Positions 35,831 through 44,879 of a stretch of DNA of 64,000 nucleotides are shown in pieces (position 1 is the first letter of the stretch; each line of letters starts with the position of its first letter). Where the stretch lies: positions 2,041,140 to 2,105,139 of the forward strand of contig NZ_OY764059.1 of assembly GCF_963668085.1 (NCBI RefSeq), in the 5' to 3' direction. The notes beneath the pieces are model-generated. The model worked only from the letters and a program-made list of their open reading frames with translations. It had not been told where the DNA came from and did not search any database. The DNA is from an uncultured Ilyobacter sp. (lineage in GTDB: Bacteria; Fusobacteriota; Fusobacteriia; Fusobacteriales; Fusobacteriaceae). A program made the translations under genes and the position numbers.

Positions 35831-37555
35831 TTACATAAGAGTTACCCTGATTATCTCTTCTAAGGTGGTCTCCCCCAGAACAGATTTTTTTATTCCTGTC
35901 TCTCTAAGTGTTACCATTCCCTCTCTTCTCGCTATCTCCCTTATCTCCATTGTCGTGAGTCTACGACTCACAGCTTCCTTTAGCTCATCTGTCAGAGGCA
36001 TAACCTCATATATTACAGAACGTCCTGTATATCCTGTACCGTTACAGTGTTCACAGCCCTTTCCCTTGTAGAAAGTAATATTTTCATACTCTTCCGGGTC
36101 TTCACCAAGGGATTTCAAGAGTGTTTTTGGATCCTCATGTTCTGCCTTGCAATGTGGGCATATCTTTCTAACAAGCCTCTGTGCCTGTATCATGAGAAGT
36201 GATGCCGATATAAGAAATGGTTCTACCCCCATATCCATAAGCCTGTGTATAGAACTCGGTGCATCATTTGTATGAAGAGTAGAAAACACCAGATGTCCTG
36301 TCAGGGCAGCCTTTATAGCTATCTGTGCAGTCTCATTATCCCTTATCTCTCCCACCATTATTATATCCGGGTCCTGCCTTAGAAATGTCCTAAGGGCATT
36401 GGCAAAGTTGAGACCTATCTCATTTTTACAGTGTACCTGATTTATCCCCTTAAGTTCATATTCCACAGGATCTTCTACTGTGGATATATTTACGTCATCT
36501 GTATTTATACTTTTAAGCATCGAGTAAAGTGTCGTTGACTTTCCACTTCCTGTAGGCCCTGTTACCAGTATTATCCCGTAGGGACTTGATATTTTTCTTC
36601 TTATTATTTCCATGGCGTCTTCTTTGAATCCCAGTCCGTCTAGATCAAACTTCATGTTACTCTTATCTAGTATCCTCATTACTATTTTTTCCCCGTATAT
36701 AGTGGGAAGTGTGGAAACCCGGAAGTCAACTGACCTTCCTGCTATCTTTATTCTGAATCTCCCGTCTTGGGGAAGCCTCTTTTCTGCTATATCCATACCT
36801 GACATGATCTTTATTCTAGATACCAGTCCGTAGATGAGGTTTTTCGGCATCTTTTTTATCTCTACAAGGACACCGTCTATCCTGTACCTTACCCTGATCT
36901 CATCTTCATAGGGTTCTATATGTATGTCACTGGTTTTCAGTCTTATGGCCTTCATGAGAAGGGCATCCACCCCTCTTATTATAGGGGCGCTTTCAGAGTC
37001 AAAACGGTTTTCTATATCTTCAAGCCTTGTATCCAAGAATTCAAAGTCATCATCTAAGGATCTCTGAAGTTCTGCAAAAACCCCCTCTACCTTAGCCTCT
37101 GTTTTTTTTGTCTTTTGTTCTAGATATTCTTTTATGACATCTGTTATATTATCCTCTAGAGCCAGATAGGGGCTAACGATAAGTTTTGTCTTTAAGTTTA
37201 TCTCATCTATCAGATTTACATCTGTAGGGTCTGCCATGGCTATTATTATCTTGTTAGAGGTCATCCCTATGGGAACTATATTTTTTCCCTCTAGATATGA
37301 TCGGTCAAAAAAAGACATGGCTTCTTTATTTATATCCTCTACACGGATTACCTTTCCCTTGACTCCTAGCTGGTCCGAGAGCTCCTTTAAGAGCTTTTCT
37401 TCACTTATATACCCCATGTCCAGCAGAATCTGCCCTATTTTTTTGTCCTGTTCCATTCCCTGATGCCTTATGGCTTCATCTATCTGCTCTTGGGTAAGAA
37501 CATTTTTCTCTTTGAGCCTTTCACAAATAGATTTTCTTTTTCTTACGACCACCAT
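35831..37555 (-). CDS. pilB: Type IV pilus assembly ATPase PilB/GspE
   Basis: Hexameric cytosolic ATPase that powers pilus extension. The 574 residues have an N-terminal GspE domain (10-150), Walker A GPTGSGKS at 333-340, an Asp box (STVEDPVEYE), Walker B with IMVGEIRD, and a His box (HLVFSTLHTNDA). A zinc module follows (CPHC and CEHC pairs). The start has an AGGGGTGAA site. It lies between the secreted protein gene and pilC. Confidence 0.96.
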   Translation of the reverse strand: MVVVRKRKSICERLKEKNVLTQEQIDEAIRHQGMEQDKKIGQILLDMGYISEEKLLKELSDQLGVKGKVIRVEDINKEAMSFFDRSYLEGKNIVPIGMTSNKIIIAMADPTDVNLIDEINLKTKLIVSPYLALEDNITDVIKEYLEQKTKKTEAKVEGVFAELQRSLDDDFEFLDTRLEDIENRFDSESAPIIRGVDALLMKAIRLKTSDIHIEPYEDEIRVRYRIDGVLVEIKKMPKNLIYGLVSRIKIMSGMDIAEKRLPQDGRFRIKIAGRSVDFRVSTLPTIYGEKIVMRILDKSNMKFDLDGLGFKEDAMEIIRRKISSPYGIILVTGPTGSGKSTTLYSMLKSINTDDVNISTVEDPVEYELKGINQVHCKNEIGLNFANALRTFLRQDPDIIMVGEIRDNETAQIAIKAALTGHLVFSTLHTNDAPSSIHRLMDMGVEPFLISASLLMIQAQRLVRKICPHCKAEHEDPKTLLKSLGEDPEEYENITFYKGKGCEHCNGTGYTGRSVIYEVMPLTDELKEAVSRRLTTMEIREIARREGMVTLRETGIKKSVLGETTLEEIIRVTLM

Positions 37556-37655
37556 GAAAGTTCACCCCTGAAGTTTAATTTATCATAAAATATATTTCTG
37601 AAATTTCTTCTAAGTATTATTTAAGATTTTATCATACTTTTCCTTCTTTTATTTA

Positions 37656-37681
37656 TTAAAAAACCCCGGATATCTCCGGAG
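37656..37681 (-). terminator. Intrinsic terminator after the secreted protein gene
   Basis: Stem CCGGA / TCCGG with a TATC loop, followed on the minus strand by a TTTTTT tract. It lies 9 bases after the stop of the gene at 37691 and separates it from pilB. Confidence 0.7.
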
Positions 37682-37690
37682 CTCTTATGA

Positions 37691-38773
37691 TTATTTACCT
37701 CTTTCCTCCATCTCTGTTATCATAAAGGGACTTGGATCGCTGTTTTCCTTTACGTCATTATAATAGTCATCAGCTCCCACCTTTATGCTGCTAGTCCTCT
37801 GTCTGTTGCTTCCTGTTGTTCTGGATTTCACCTCTAGATTATCAATTACCGAAGCTGGAGGCGTAATTGAAGTAGCCGTACCAGGTACAAAATATACATA
37901 TTTTCTTGTTGTTATATCAGGCCTCAGATAAGTATAGGTTTTGTCATCAGAATCTTCACTTGATGAATAAGTTCTGTCATTACCCGGGTCACTGTCTTCA
38001 TTCACATCTGGAGTTCCGTTTTCATCTGTATCTTCTGCTACGTTATTGGTTAGCCATTTAGCCAACTCTTTCCATGTGTCTGAAGACCCTGTGTCTTTTT
38101 CTGCTTTACCATTATCTGTGAGCGTTGGAAAAAGCACTGTACCACTTGAATCTGTTGCCTCAAATATATGGGTGATCACATTCCCGTTCATAAAGGAACT
38201 GGAACTCTCATCATCATAGGGGTCGTCATATACAGGACTCGCTATTATAGTCACAGCTCCATCTGGACTATATTCCATATTGGCAGGAATACCGTTATTA
38301 CTTCCTGTGTAGCTTCCTATGGCATCATATGTTATATATTCTCTTTCTGCGATACTCTTAGCATCTTTGCTTTCATCCCCTTTTTTATCTGTTAAAGTTA
38401 TGGTTCCTAGCATAAATCTTTCTTCCTCATCTATCTCTATATCCTCACCATCATATGTAGCAGTTGTATTTTCAATCTCATAGTATAGAACTAACTTTCC
38501 CGAACCCCAGGAATTCTCATCTCCGCTATAGGTCACCAAATACGTCATTATCTTATAGACGTCATCTACACCTTCCCCTGCATTCCAAACAGTGGTACTT
38601 TCGGTTGAAACCCAGTCAAGACTTATACCCCCTATATCCTTAATATAGCTTAAGGCATCACTTTCAACTCCTGAAAGACTGCTCGGAACATAAAAACTAA
38701 TCTCAAAGGATGAAGCAGAAAAACCAGCACATGAAAAAACAAATATAAAAATACTCATTAGTATCTTTTTCAT
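37691..38773 (-). CDS. Exported acidic protein of unknown function in the pilus locus
   Basis: A 360-residue protein with a signal peptide, MKKILMSIFIFVFSCAGFSA; the cysteine at 15 could make it a lipoprotein, though the lipobox is poor. The mature part is rich in Asp, Ser, Thr and Tyr. It contains a calcium-type loop DTDENGTPD (248-256) and further acidic stretches. It resembles no family I can name. Lying between pilT and pilB, it may be a pilus-associated adhesin or a surface partner, but this is only inference from context. Confidence 0.75.
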   Translation of the reverse strand: MKKILMSIFIFVFSCAGFSASSFEISFYVPSSLSGVESDALSYIKDIGGISLDWVSTESTTVWNAGEGVDDVYKIMTYLVTYSGDENSWGSGKLVLYYEIENTTATYDGEDIEIDEEERFMLGTITLTDKKGDESKDAKSIAEREYITYDAIGSYTGSNNGIPANMEYSPDGAVTIIASPVYDDPYDDESSSSFMNGNVITHIFEATDSSGTVLFPTLTDNGKAEKDTGSSDTWKELAKWLTNNVAEDTDENGTPDVNEDSDPGNDRTYSSSEDSDDKTYTYLRPDITTRKYVYFVPGTATSITPPASVIDNLEVKSRTTGSNRQRTSSIKVGADDYYNDVKENSDPSPFMITEMEERGK

Positions 38774-38783
38774 AACTTACCCC

Positions 38784-39842
38784 CTATACCCTTTCCTTTT
38801 CTTTGTCCTTATAGATAGCCCTTGAAGCCACATTTTTCTCCTTGTCTCCTTTGTCTATATAGCCGCCTTTGGCAAGTTCCTCCAGGGCATTTTCAAAGGT
38901 CATCATACCGTACTCTCCTCCAGTCTCTAGCATTGAATATATCTGATGTCCCTTCCCCTCTCTTATGAGGTTTCCTATGGCAGGGGTGTTTATGAGCAGC
39001 TCACATGCCAGTATCATCCCGCCTTTTCTGTTTATGAGAAGCTGCTGGGACACTATCATCTGCAGTAATTTGGAAAGCTGGCTTTTTACCTGACTTTGCT
39101 GCTCTCCCGGGAATATATCTATTATTCTGTCTATGGTCTGAGTGGCATCTCTAGTGTGCAGGGTGGCTATTACCAAATGCCCCGTCTCTGCCGCTCTTAT
39201 GGCAGCCTTTACTGTTTCCTTGTCTCTCATCTCTCCCACAAATATTATATCCGGATCCTGTCTCAAGACATATTTCAGGGCCAGATCAAAGGATACCATA
39301 TCTCTCCCTAGCTCTCTCTGAGTTATTATAGAGCAGTCATCTTCAAACTCATACTCTATAGGATCTTCTAAGGTGTAGATCCTTCTGTTCAGCCTCTGGT
39401 TCAGATAATTGAGCATAGATGCCACAGTAGTTGACTTACCGTTTCCAGTGGCTCCTGTCACAAGTATCAGTCCGTCACTCATAGAGGTAATGTCCTTTAA
39501 TTTTTCAGGAAGTCTGAGCTCTTTCATCCCTGGGATCTCTTTGGGAATGTATCTAGCTGCCAGAGTATAGCTGTCTTTATCCCTAGACACATTTACCCTG
39601 AATCTCGCTTTCCCAGGTATCTCATAGGACATATCAAAGTTCAAATTTTTCTTAAAATTGTGCCAGGCATATTCTGTAAAAAGTTCATTGACTATTCTGT
39701 CCATCTCTTCTTTGGTCAATGGCTCCTTCCTTCCAAAGTAAGAAAGTACAGTATCTTTCCTCTGTATAGGTCTGCTTCCCACCTTCAGATGAAGGTCAGA
39801 ACACTTATTTTCAGCTATGTAGTCAAGCAATTCCAAAAGCAT
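38784..39842 (-). CDS. pilT: Type IV pilus retraction ATPase PilT
   Basis: Hexameric ATPase that drives pilus retraction and twitching. The 352 residues have Walker A GATGNGKST at 130-138, Walker B IIFVGEMRD and the PilT hallmark AIRAAETGHLV. The ATG start at 39842 is preferred because GGGGTGA lies 5 bases upstream; a GTG three codons earlier overlaps that site. Its presence argues for a retractable pilus rather than a pure type II secretion system. Confidence 0.93.
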   Translation of the reverse strand: MLLELLDYIAENKCSDLHLKVGSRPIQRKDTVLSYFGRKEPLTKEEMDRIVNELFTEYAWHNFKKNLNFDMSYEIPGKARFRVNVSRDKDSYTLAARYIPKEIPGMKELRLPEKLKDITSMSDGLILVTGATGNGKSTTVASMLNYLNQRLNRRIYTLEDPIEYEFEDDCSIITQRELGRDMVSFDLALKYVLRQDPDIIFVGEMRDKETVKAAIRAAETGHLVIATLHTRDATQTIDRIIDIFPGEQQSQVKSQLSKLLQMIVSQQLLINRKGGMILACELLINTPAIGNLIREGKGHQIYSMLETGGEYGMMTFENALEELAKGGYIDKGDKEKNVASRAIYKDKEKERV

Positions 39843-39973
39843 ATATCTCACCCCTTTTTAACCGTTAACAACTTCAAATACATATAAAATAATAATTATC
39901 GCCATTACAACCTCTATAACAGTGCATCATTCCTTCTAATCAAATTACTTCCTTAGCTTTATTTTTGTCCCGA

Positions 39974-40501
39974 CTACTCCTCTGCCCAGGTTCCGCTAGT
40001 ATAGTTGCTCTCGTCCATGTCTGTTTCAGGAAGATAACTGTTAATTACAATATACCCCAAGGCAGTATTATCCCTCATATTTATCTTATAAAGAGCCTTT
40101 CCAGAAGAATTAAAAACAAATAAATTTCTGTTTAGGGCCCCAAACCCTACAAGAGTAGCGTGACCTGTATCGTCTATCTTTATCTCATATTCTGTGTCAC
40201 TACCACTTCCTAGTTTATAAGACAGTGCGTCAGGCAATGTTATCTCCTCCTCTGTGTTCCCAGAGCTGTCCTCTCTCTTCACAGATTTATCATCTATATT
40301 TATTATTATTCTGTATTCCTCTCCTCTTTCAAAGGCTTTGTGAGCAGTAACTCTTATTAATTCAGTGATTGTACTCTTTACCTTTATCATGGCATTTTTC
40401 TCTGCCCTTCCCCCGATTTTCATTGTAGCAAAGGAACCCAGTAAAAATACTATGGCCACTATGACTACAACCTCTACTATGCTAAAACCCTTTTTTTTCA
40501 A
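39974..40501 (-). CDS. GspH/FimT-like pseudopilin with a TTG start
   Basis: A 175-residue prepilin reading KKKG then FSIVEVVVIVAIVFLLGSF, with Glu at +5. A TTG start at 40501 is proposed because GGGAGGTGG sits 8 bases before it; the alternative GTG at 40510 overlaps that site. The C-terminal region is beta-rich, as in GspH/FimT minor pilins (KALYKINMRDNTALGYIVI). It is the first gene of the pilus locus, directly after the tRNA terminator. Confidence 0.82.
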   Translation of the reverse strand: MKKKGFSIVEVVVIVAIVFLLGSFATMKIGGRAEKNAMIKVKSTITELIRVTAHKAFERGEEYRIIINIDDKSVKREDSSGNTEEEITLPDALSYKLGSGSDTEYEIKIDDTGHATLVGFGALNRNLFVFNSSGKALYKINMRDNTALGYIVINSYLPETDMDESNYTSGTWAEE

Positions 40502-40584
40502 TACAACCACCTCCCATTATATAGTCTATTATAAAAAAGTATGTTCCTTCCTCGTATTTATTTTAAATAATTTTTACAAAAAAT

Positions 40585-40610
40585 ATAAAAAACAGCCTTT
40601 TCAGACTGTT
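40585..40610 (-). terminator. Terminator of the tRNA operon
   Basis: Stem AACAGTC / GGCTGTT (one G-T pair) with a 6-base loop, then TTTTTTATA on the minus strand. It begins 9 bases after the encoded CCA of tRNA-Cys. Confidence 0.85.
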
Positions 40611-40618
40611 GGATTCAT

Positions 40619-40692
40619 TGGAGGCGACGGCCGGATTTGAACCGGCGATGGAGATTTTGCAGACCTCTGCCTTACCACTTGGCGACGTCGCC
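40619..40692 (-). tRNA. tRNA-Cys (GCA)
   Basis: A 74-base tRNA including an encoded CCA. Acceptor GGCGACG / CGTCGCC, anticodon loop CTGCAAA and T arm GCCGG-TTCAAAT-CCGGC are all visible. Last of the four-tRNA operon. Confidence 0.96.
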
Positions 40693-40706
40693 TTATTGAG
40701 TTTTGG

Positions 40707-40782
40707 TGGTGCCCAGAGGCGGAATCGAACCACCGACACGGGGATTTTCAGTCCCCTGCTCTACCGACTGAGCTATCTGGGC
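40707..40782 (-). tRNA. tRNA-Phe (GAA)
   Basis: A 76-base tRNA with encoded CCA. Acceptor GCCCAGA / TCTGGGC, anticodon loop CTGAAAA and a standard T arm with GGTTCGATTCC. Third gene of the operon. Confidence 0.97.
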
Positions 40783-40788
40783 AAATAA

Positions 40789-40865
40789 TGGCGGGAGTGA
40801 CGAGACTCGAACTCGCGACCCCCGGCGTGACAGGCCGGTGCTCTAACCAACTGAGCTACACCCCC
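40789..40865 (-). tRNA. tRNA-Asp (GTC)
   Basis: A 77-base tRNA with encoded CCA. Acceptor GGGGGTG / CACTCCC (one G-T pair), anticodon loop CTGTCAC and T loop TTCGAGT are seen. Second gene of the operon. Confidence 0.97.
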
Positions 40866-40871
40866 ATTATA

Positions 40872-40947
40872 TGGTGGTCGCAACAGGACTTGAACCTGTG
40901 ACCCCCTGCTTGTAAGGCAGGTGCTCTCCCAACTGAGCTATGCGACC
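40872..40947 (-). tRNA. tRNA-Val (TAC)
   Basis: A 76-base tRNA with encoded CCA. Acceptor GGTCGCA / TGCGACC, anticodon loop CTTACAA and T arm ACAGG-TTCAAGT-CCTGT. First gene of the operon. Confidence 0.97.
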
Positions 40948-40961
40948 CGATCAACTAGAGT

Positions 40962-40990
40962 AGTATAGCTTATATACTGCGATAAATCAA
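40962..40990 (-). promoter_or_regulatory. Promoter of the tRNA operon
   Basis: TTGATT (40985-40990), a 17-base spacer and TATACT (40962-40967) on the minus strand, about 15 bases before tRNA-Val. Confidence 0.75.
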
Positions 40991-41111
40991 TCTTAACTAA
41001 AGTCATTCTGATCTATTTAAATCTATTTATTTCGTCAAATCCATTTTTTCAACTTTTTAGGCCACAATACATTTTTGTAGTGTCCAGATATTTATTATTG
41101 GTACTTTCAGC

Positions 41112-42023
41112 CTAAATCTCCATAAAAAATATCTTAAGAGCCAGCTGGACATTAACAGGAAACCTTAGCATCCCCTTTATATAAAGAAGCTTTTCTGTCT
41201 TTGACAGATCATCATTCAAGAGAATACTTTCATACATTATATTTTCAGCCATGCTCCTGTCTCTTGATCCTCTATATATCTCCTCTGCAAAATAAATTTT
41301 TTCAACATCCTCAAGAAACTTCCTGTTCCTCATAAAATCCCTCAAAGATTTTTGCATATTTATTCTGCTTTCTGTCTCTCCATCTTTTATGTAGTTTTTT
41401 ATGTGTTCACCTATCTCCCTGTAAGGCACAGGTTGACTGAGATCTATCCCGCTTTTTTTATACTTTTCTATCTGTCCCACATCTCCAAAGAAAAAATCAT
41501 ACTCCTCTTTTGTTACTTCCATCTCTTCGAGAGTCTTCTTTTTTATATGTACTGCAGTGGACCTAGAGATTATTGTAGGAATTATATTGAGGGAATGGGA
41601 TGTAAGAATAAAAAAAGTCCCCTGTCCAGGTTCCTCTATTATTTTCAGCAGTGCATTTGCCGCCTCGGCTCTCAGATTTTCCACATCCTTTAGTATAAAA
41701 ACTTTTTTTCTGCCTTCGTAACTGCTGCTAGATGCCTTATATATAAGTTCTCTCACCTGGCTTATCTTTATTCCCGTTGGGTCTTCCACTATTTCCACAT
41801 CAGGATAATTTCCAGAGTCAATTCTCAGACAAACATCACACTTTCCGCAAAAATCAAAAGGTTCTTCACTGCAGTTCAAGCCTTTGGCAAAAGCCAGGGA
41901 GAACTCCATGAGTTCGCTCCCTCTTTCACCGTAAAAGAGGTAAGTCCCTGACTTTTTTTCCATCTTTATTTCATTTTTTAAGAAGCTCTTTGCCTCTTCA
42001 TTAGATATTATATCCCCAAACAT
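41112..42023 (-). CDS. holB: DNA polymerase III delta' subunit
   Basis: Clamp-loader subunit of the replicative polymerase. The 303 residues have a degenerate nucleotide-binding loop (YGERGSELMEFSLAFA), a four-cysteine zinc module in NCSEEPFDFCGKCDVC, and the sensor-type NALLKIIEEPGQGTFFILT segment. It begins with a 1-base overlap (TAATG) with mreB. Delta' does not need ATPase activity, which fits the degraded P-loop. Confidence 0.9.
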   Translation of the reverse strand: MFGDIISNEEAKSFLKNEIKMEKKSGTYLFYGERGSELMEFSLAFAKGLNCSEEPFDFCGKCDVCLRIDSGNYPDVEIVEDPTGIKISQVRELIYKASSSSYEGRKKVFILKDVENLRAEAANALLKIIEEPGQGTFFILTSHSLNIIPTIISRSTAVHIKKKTLEEMEVTKEEYDFFFGDVGQIEKYKKSGIDLSQPVPYREIGEHIKNYIKDGETESRINMQKSLRDFMRNRKFLEDVEKIYFAEEIYRGSRDRSMAENIMYESILLNDDLSKTEKLLYIKGMLRFPVNVQLALKIFFMEI

Positions 42024-43072
42024 TATCTTTCCGCCTTTTCTATTTTCCTCAAAACTTCGATTTTATCAAGAGCTATACCAGCTCCGATAACTACACTTTC
42101 TAGAGGACCTGTGGAAAGCTTTACAGGAAGGTGGGTGTGCTTTGAGATAAGCTCTGGGAAATTCCTTATAAGAGATCCCCCTCCTGCCATTACTATCCCT
42201 TTATCTACTATATCTGCCGACAATTCCGGCGGAGTTTTCTCTAAAACCTGTTTTACAGATGTCACTATCTCCATAAGAGAATCCTCTATAGCCTCTAGCA
42301 CCTCACTAGAAGTTATAGTGAGAGGTTTGGGAAGTCCGGTAACCATATCTCTTCCCTTTATTGTCATCGTCTCCTCTTCATCTAAGGCCAGTGCAGTCCC
42401 TATCTGTATCTTTATCTGTTCAGCTGTTTTTTCCCCTATAAGGAGATTATGAGTCTTTTTGATATATTTTATTATATCTTCGTCGAAGTTGTTTCCTGCC
42501 GTTCTTATAGATTTACTTACCACTGTACCACCTAGGGATATCACTGCTATGTCAGTAGAACCTCCACCTATATCCACTATCATATTTCCTTCTGGTGCCG
42601 ATATATCTATACCAGAACCTAGAGCAGCAGCCCTGGCCTCCTCTATAAGATAGGCTCTTTTTGCCCCTGCTGATATTGCAGCCTCTAGCACGGCTCTTTT
42701 TTCCACCCCTGTTACCTCTATAGGCACACATATCATCACTTCAGGAAGAACAAAGTTATATTTCCCAAATACCTTCTTTATAAAATACTTTATCATCGCC
42801 TCTGTGATGTCATAGTCTGCTATTACCCCTTCACTGAGAGGTCTCACTGCGATGATGTGATCAGGAGTTTTCCCAAGCATATCCTTGGCTTCCTGTCCCA
42901 CTGCCAGTACTTTTTTTGTCTCTTTATCCACTGCCACAACAGAGGGTTCATTAAGGACTATCTGCTCTTTCTGCTTGTGATAGACAAGGGTGTTTGCAGT
43001 CCCTAGATCTATACCTATACTCTTTTGAATCTTCATGCCAGGCCATTTGATTTTTACTTTCATCTTCTTCAT
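42023..43072 (-). CDS. mreB: Rod shape-determining protein MreB
   Basis: Bacterial actin that guides lateral wall synthesis. Phosphate-1 motif GIDLGTANTLVY, the middle MIVDIGGGSTDIAVISLGG and adenosine motif GIVMAGGGSLIRNF are intact; the length is 349 residues. An unusual basic N-terminus (KKMKVKIKWPGMKIQK) precedes the fold and may be an amphipathic membrane contact. It overlaps mrnC by one base. mreC and mreD are not adjacent. Confidence 0.95.
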   Translation of the reverse strand: MKKMKVKIKWPGMKIQKSIGIDLGTANTLVYHKQKEQIVLNEPSVVAVDKETKKVLAVGQEAKDMLGKTPDHIIAVRPLSEGVIADYDITEAMIKYFIKKVFGKYNFVLPEVMICVPIEVTGVEKRAVLEAAISAGAKRAYLIEEARAAALGSGIDISAPEGNMIVDIGGGSTDIAVISLGGTVVSKSIRTAGNNFDEDIIKYIKKTHNLLIGEKTAEQIKIQIGTALALDEEETMTIKGRDMVTGLPKPLTITSSEVLEAIEDSLMEIVTSVKQVLEKTPPELSADIVDKGIVMAGGGSLIRNFPELISKHTHLPVKLSTGPLESVVIGAGIALDKIEVLRKIEKAER

Positions 43073-43455
43073 TATTCTTCACCCTCTGATATATGATTTT
43101 CCAGTATCTTTCTTATTATGCCTGTCTCTCCGTTGATGTAAAAGGCCGCTACCAGTGCTTCAAATGCTGTGGCCTCTCTGTATTCCATGATGGTGCACGA
43201 TCTAGGGAAACTCTTTATATTACTGTTCTTTGCTCGTCTAGCTACCGCCTTATATTCTTCATCTAGATCTTCTAATATACTTTTAAAAATTACACTTTGA
43301 GCCTTAGCGTTGACCAGTTTCTTCACCCTTTTATTTAGGGCATTTATCTTATACCCTTTTTCTACAAAATACTCCCTCACAGCCAACTCCCACACTGCAT
43401 CCCCGAGATAGGCTAAAGGCAGTCCTCCGGCATCTTTCAGATCTATATTGACCAT
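43072..43455 (-). CDS. mrnC: Mini-ribonuclease III
   Basis: An RNase III catalytic domain without a double-stranded RNA-binding domain, involved in 23S rRNA 3' end maturation in Bacillus. The 127 residues include PLAYLGDAVWELAVREYF and the C-terminal EYREATAFEALVAAFYING, the two metal-binding helices. It overlaps the end of cysS by 13 bases, the same cysS-mrnC pairing seen in Firmicutes. Confidence 0.93.
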   Translation of the reverse strand: MVNIDLKDAGGLPLAYLGDAVWELAVREYFVEKGYKINALNKRVKKLVNAKAQSVIFKSILEDLDEEYKAVARRAKNSNIKSFPRSCTIMEYREATAFEALVAAFYINGETGIIRKILENHISEGEE

Positions 43456-44870
43456 GTAGTTTTATCCTTACCATCTTTTATCTTTACGCCCATATCGCTG
43501 AGCCTGTCTCTTATCTTATCAGAGAGAGCCCAGTTTCTTTCCACTCTTGCATTTTGACGGATTTCTAGTATGAAGTCCACCAGTTCCGAGGTCATATTTC
43601 CTACTTTTTTCTCAACCTTGATATCTATTCCCAAGACCTCTATAACTGCCTCTTTTATAAAATCAGAAGCTGCCTGTAAAACCTCTCTTCCCTCTGAATC
43701 TAGCGAAGTTCCGTCCATGAACTTATTCATCTCTTTTATAAGCTCAAAAATAGCCCCTAAACCCTGGGAAGTGTTAAAGTCCTCATCCATTGCGGCGATG
43801 AATTTATTTTTAGATTCTTCCATTGCTTTTGCAAGACTGGCTAGGGCCATGTTGTCTCCTGTACTGTCTCTTTCATCCATCTTTTCAAGGACTCTCATTA
43901 GGCTGTTTTCTATTCTCTCAACAGCTGCCTTTGCCTGATTCAACTCCTCATCAGAAAAATCTATAGGTTTCCTGTAATGAGAACTCAGTACAAAGAATCT
44001 AACCACTTTACCCTCGTATTTTTCCAAAACCTCTCTTAAAAGAAAAAAGTTACCAAGGGATTTAGACATTTTTTCACCCTTTACATTTATATATCCGTTG
44101 TGTATCCAGTACCTTGCAAAATCTCCTCCAGTTGCACATTTAGACTGGGCTATCTCGTTTTCATGGTGTGGAAAAATAAGGTCCTGTCCACCTCCGTGGA
44201 TGTCAAAGGTAGGCCCGAGGTACTTATTTGACATGGCAGAGCATTCGATATGCCAACCTGGTCTTCCTTTTCCCCACGGTGATCCCCAAGAAGGTTCTCC
44301 GTCTTTGGCAGCCTTCCATAAGGCAAAGTCTAAGGGAGACCTCTTTATATCATTTACATCTACTCTAGATCCACTCTGCAAATCCTCTGTATTCTGCTTA
44401 GACAACTCTCCGTATTTTTCATTATAGCTCTTCACAGAAAAATATACATCTCCCTGAACTTCATAGGCAAAATCTTTTTCTATCAGAGTCTTTATAAGTT
44501 TTATCATCTCTCCGATATGCTCCGTTGCTTTCGGTCTTAGCATCCCGTCTTCTTTTAGGTTCACCTTTGCAGTGTCTTCAAAATAAGCTGCGATATATTT
44601 GTCTGCCACCTCTTTTAAGGTTATTCCCTCTTCAATGGATCTTTTTATCATCTTGTCATCTACATCTGTAAAATTCTGTACGTATTTTACCTTGTAGCCC
44701 CTATACTCTAAGTACCTTCTCACAGTATCAAAAAATATAGCCGGTCTGGCATTTCCTATATGTATATAGTTGTATACTGTAGGCCCACAGACATACATGG
44801 AAACCTCTCCCTCTTTGAGAGGTTTAAATTCTTCTACCTTCCCCTTTAGGGTGTTATATATTCTAAGCAT
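43443..44870 (-). CDS. cysS: Cysteinyl-tRNA synthetase
   Basis: Class I synthetase of 475 residues. The HIGN signature is at 37-40 (YIHIGNARP), the KMSKS loop reads GEKMSKSLGNF, and zinc ligands include C28 and the C and H residues in WHIECSAMS and HHENEIAQS. The C-terminal anticodon-binding domain is full length. It lies 10 bases after the gene at 44880. Confidence 0.98.
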   Translation of the reverse strand: MLRIYNTLKGKVEEFKPLKEGEVSMYVCGPTVYNYIHIGNARPAIFFDTVRRYLEYRGYKVKYVQNFTDVDDKMIKRSIEEGITLKEVADKYIAAYFEDTAKVNLKEDGMLRPKATEHIGEMIKLIKTLIEKDFAYEVQGDVYFSVKSYNEKYGELSKQNTEDLQSGSRVDVNDIKRSPLDFALWKAAKDGEPSWGSPWGKGRPGWHIECSAMSNKYLGPTFDIHGGGQDLIFPHHENEIAQSKCATGGDFARYWIHNGYINVKGEKMSKSLGNFFLLREVLEKYEGKVVRFFVLSSHYRKPIDFSDEELNQAKAAVERIENSLMRVLEKMDERDSTGDNMALASLAKAMEESKNKFIAAMDEDFNTSQGLGAIFELIKEMNKFMDGTSLDSEGREVLQAASDFIKEAVIEVLGIDIKVEKKVGNMTSELVDFILEIRQNARVERNWALSDKIRDRLSDMGVKIKDGKDKTTWSI

Positions 44871-44879
44871 ACAGCCCTC

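Noticed and set aside
42111..42653. Plus-strand ORFs across mreB
   Set aside because: Antisense shadows of a well-conserved gene; composition follows the complementary codons and no start site is present.
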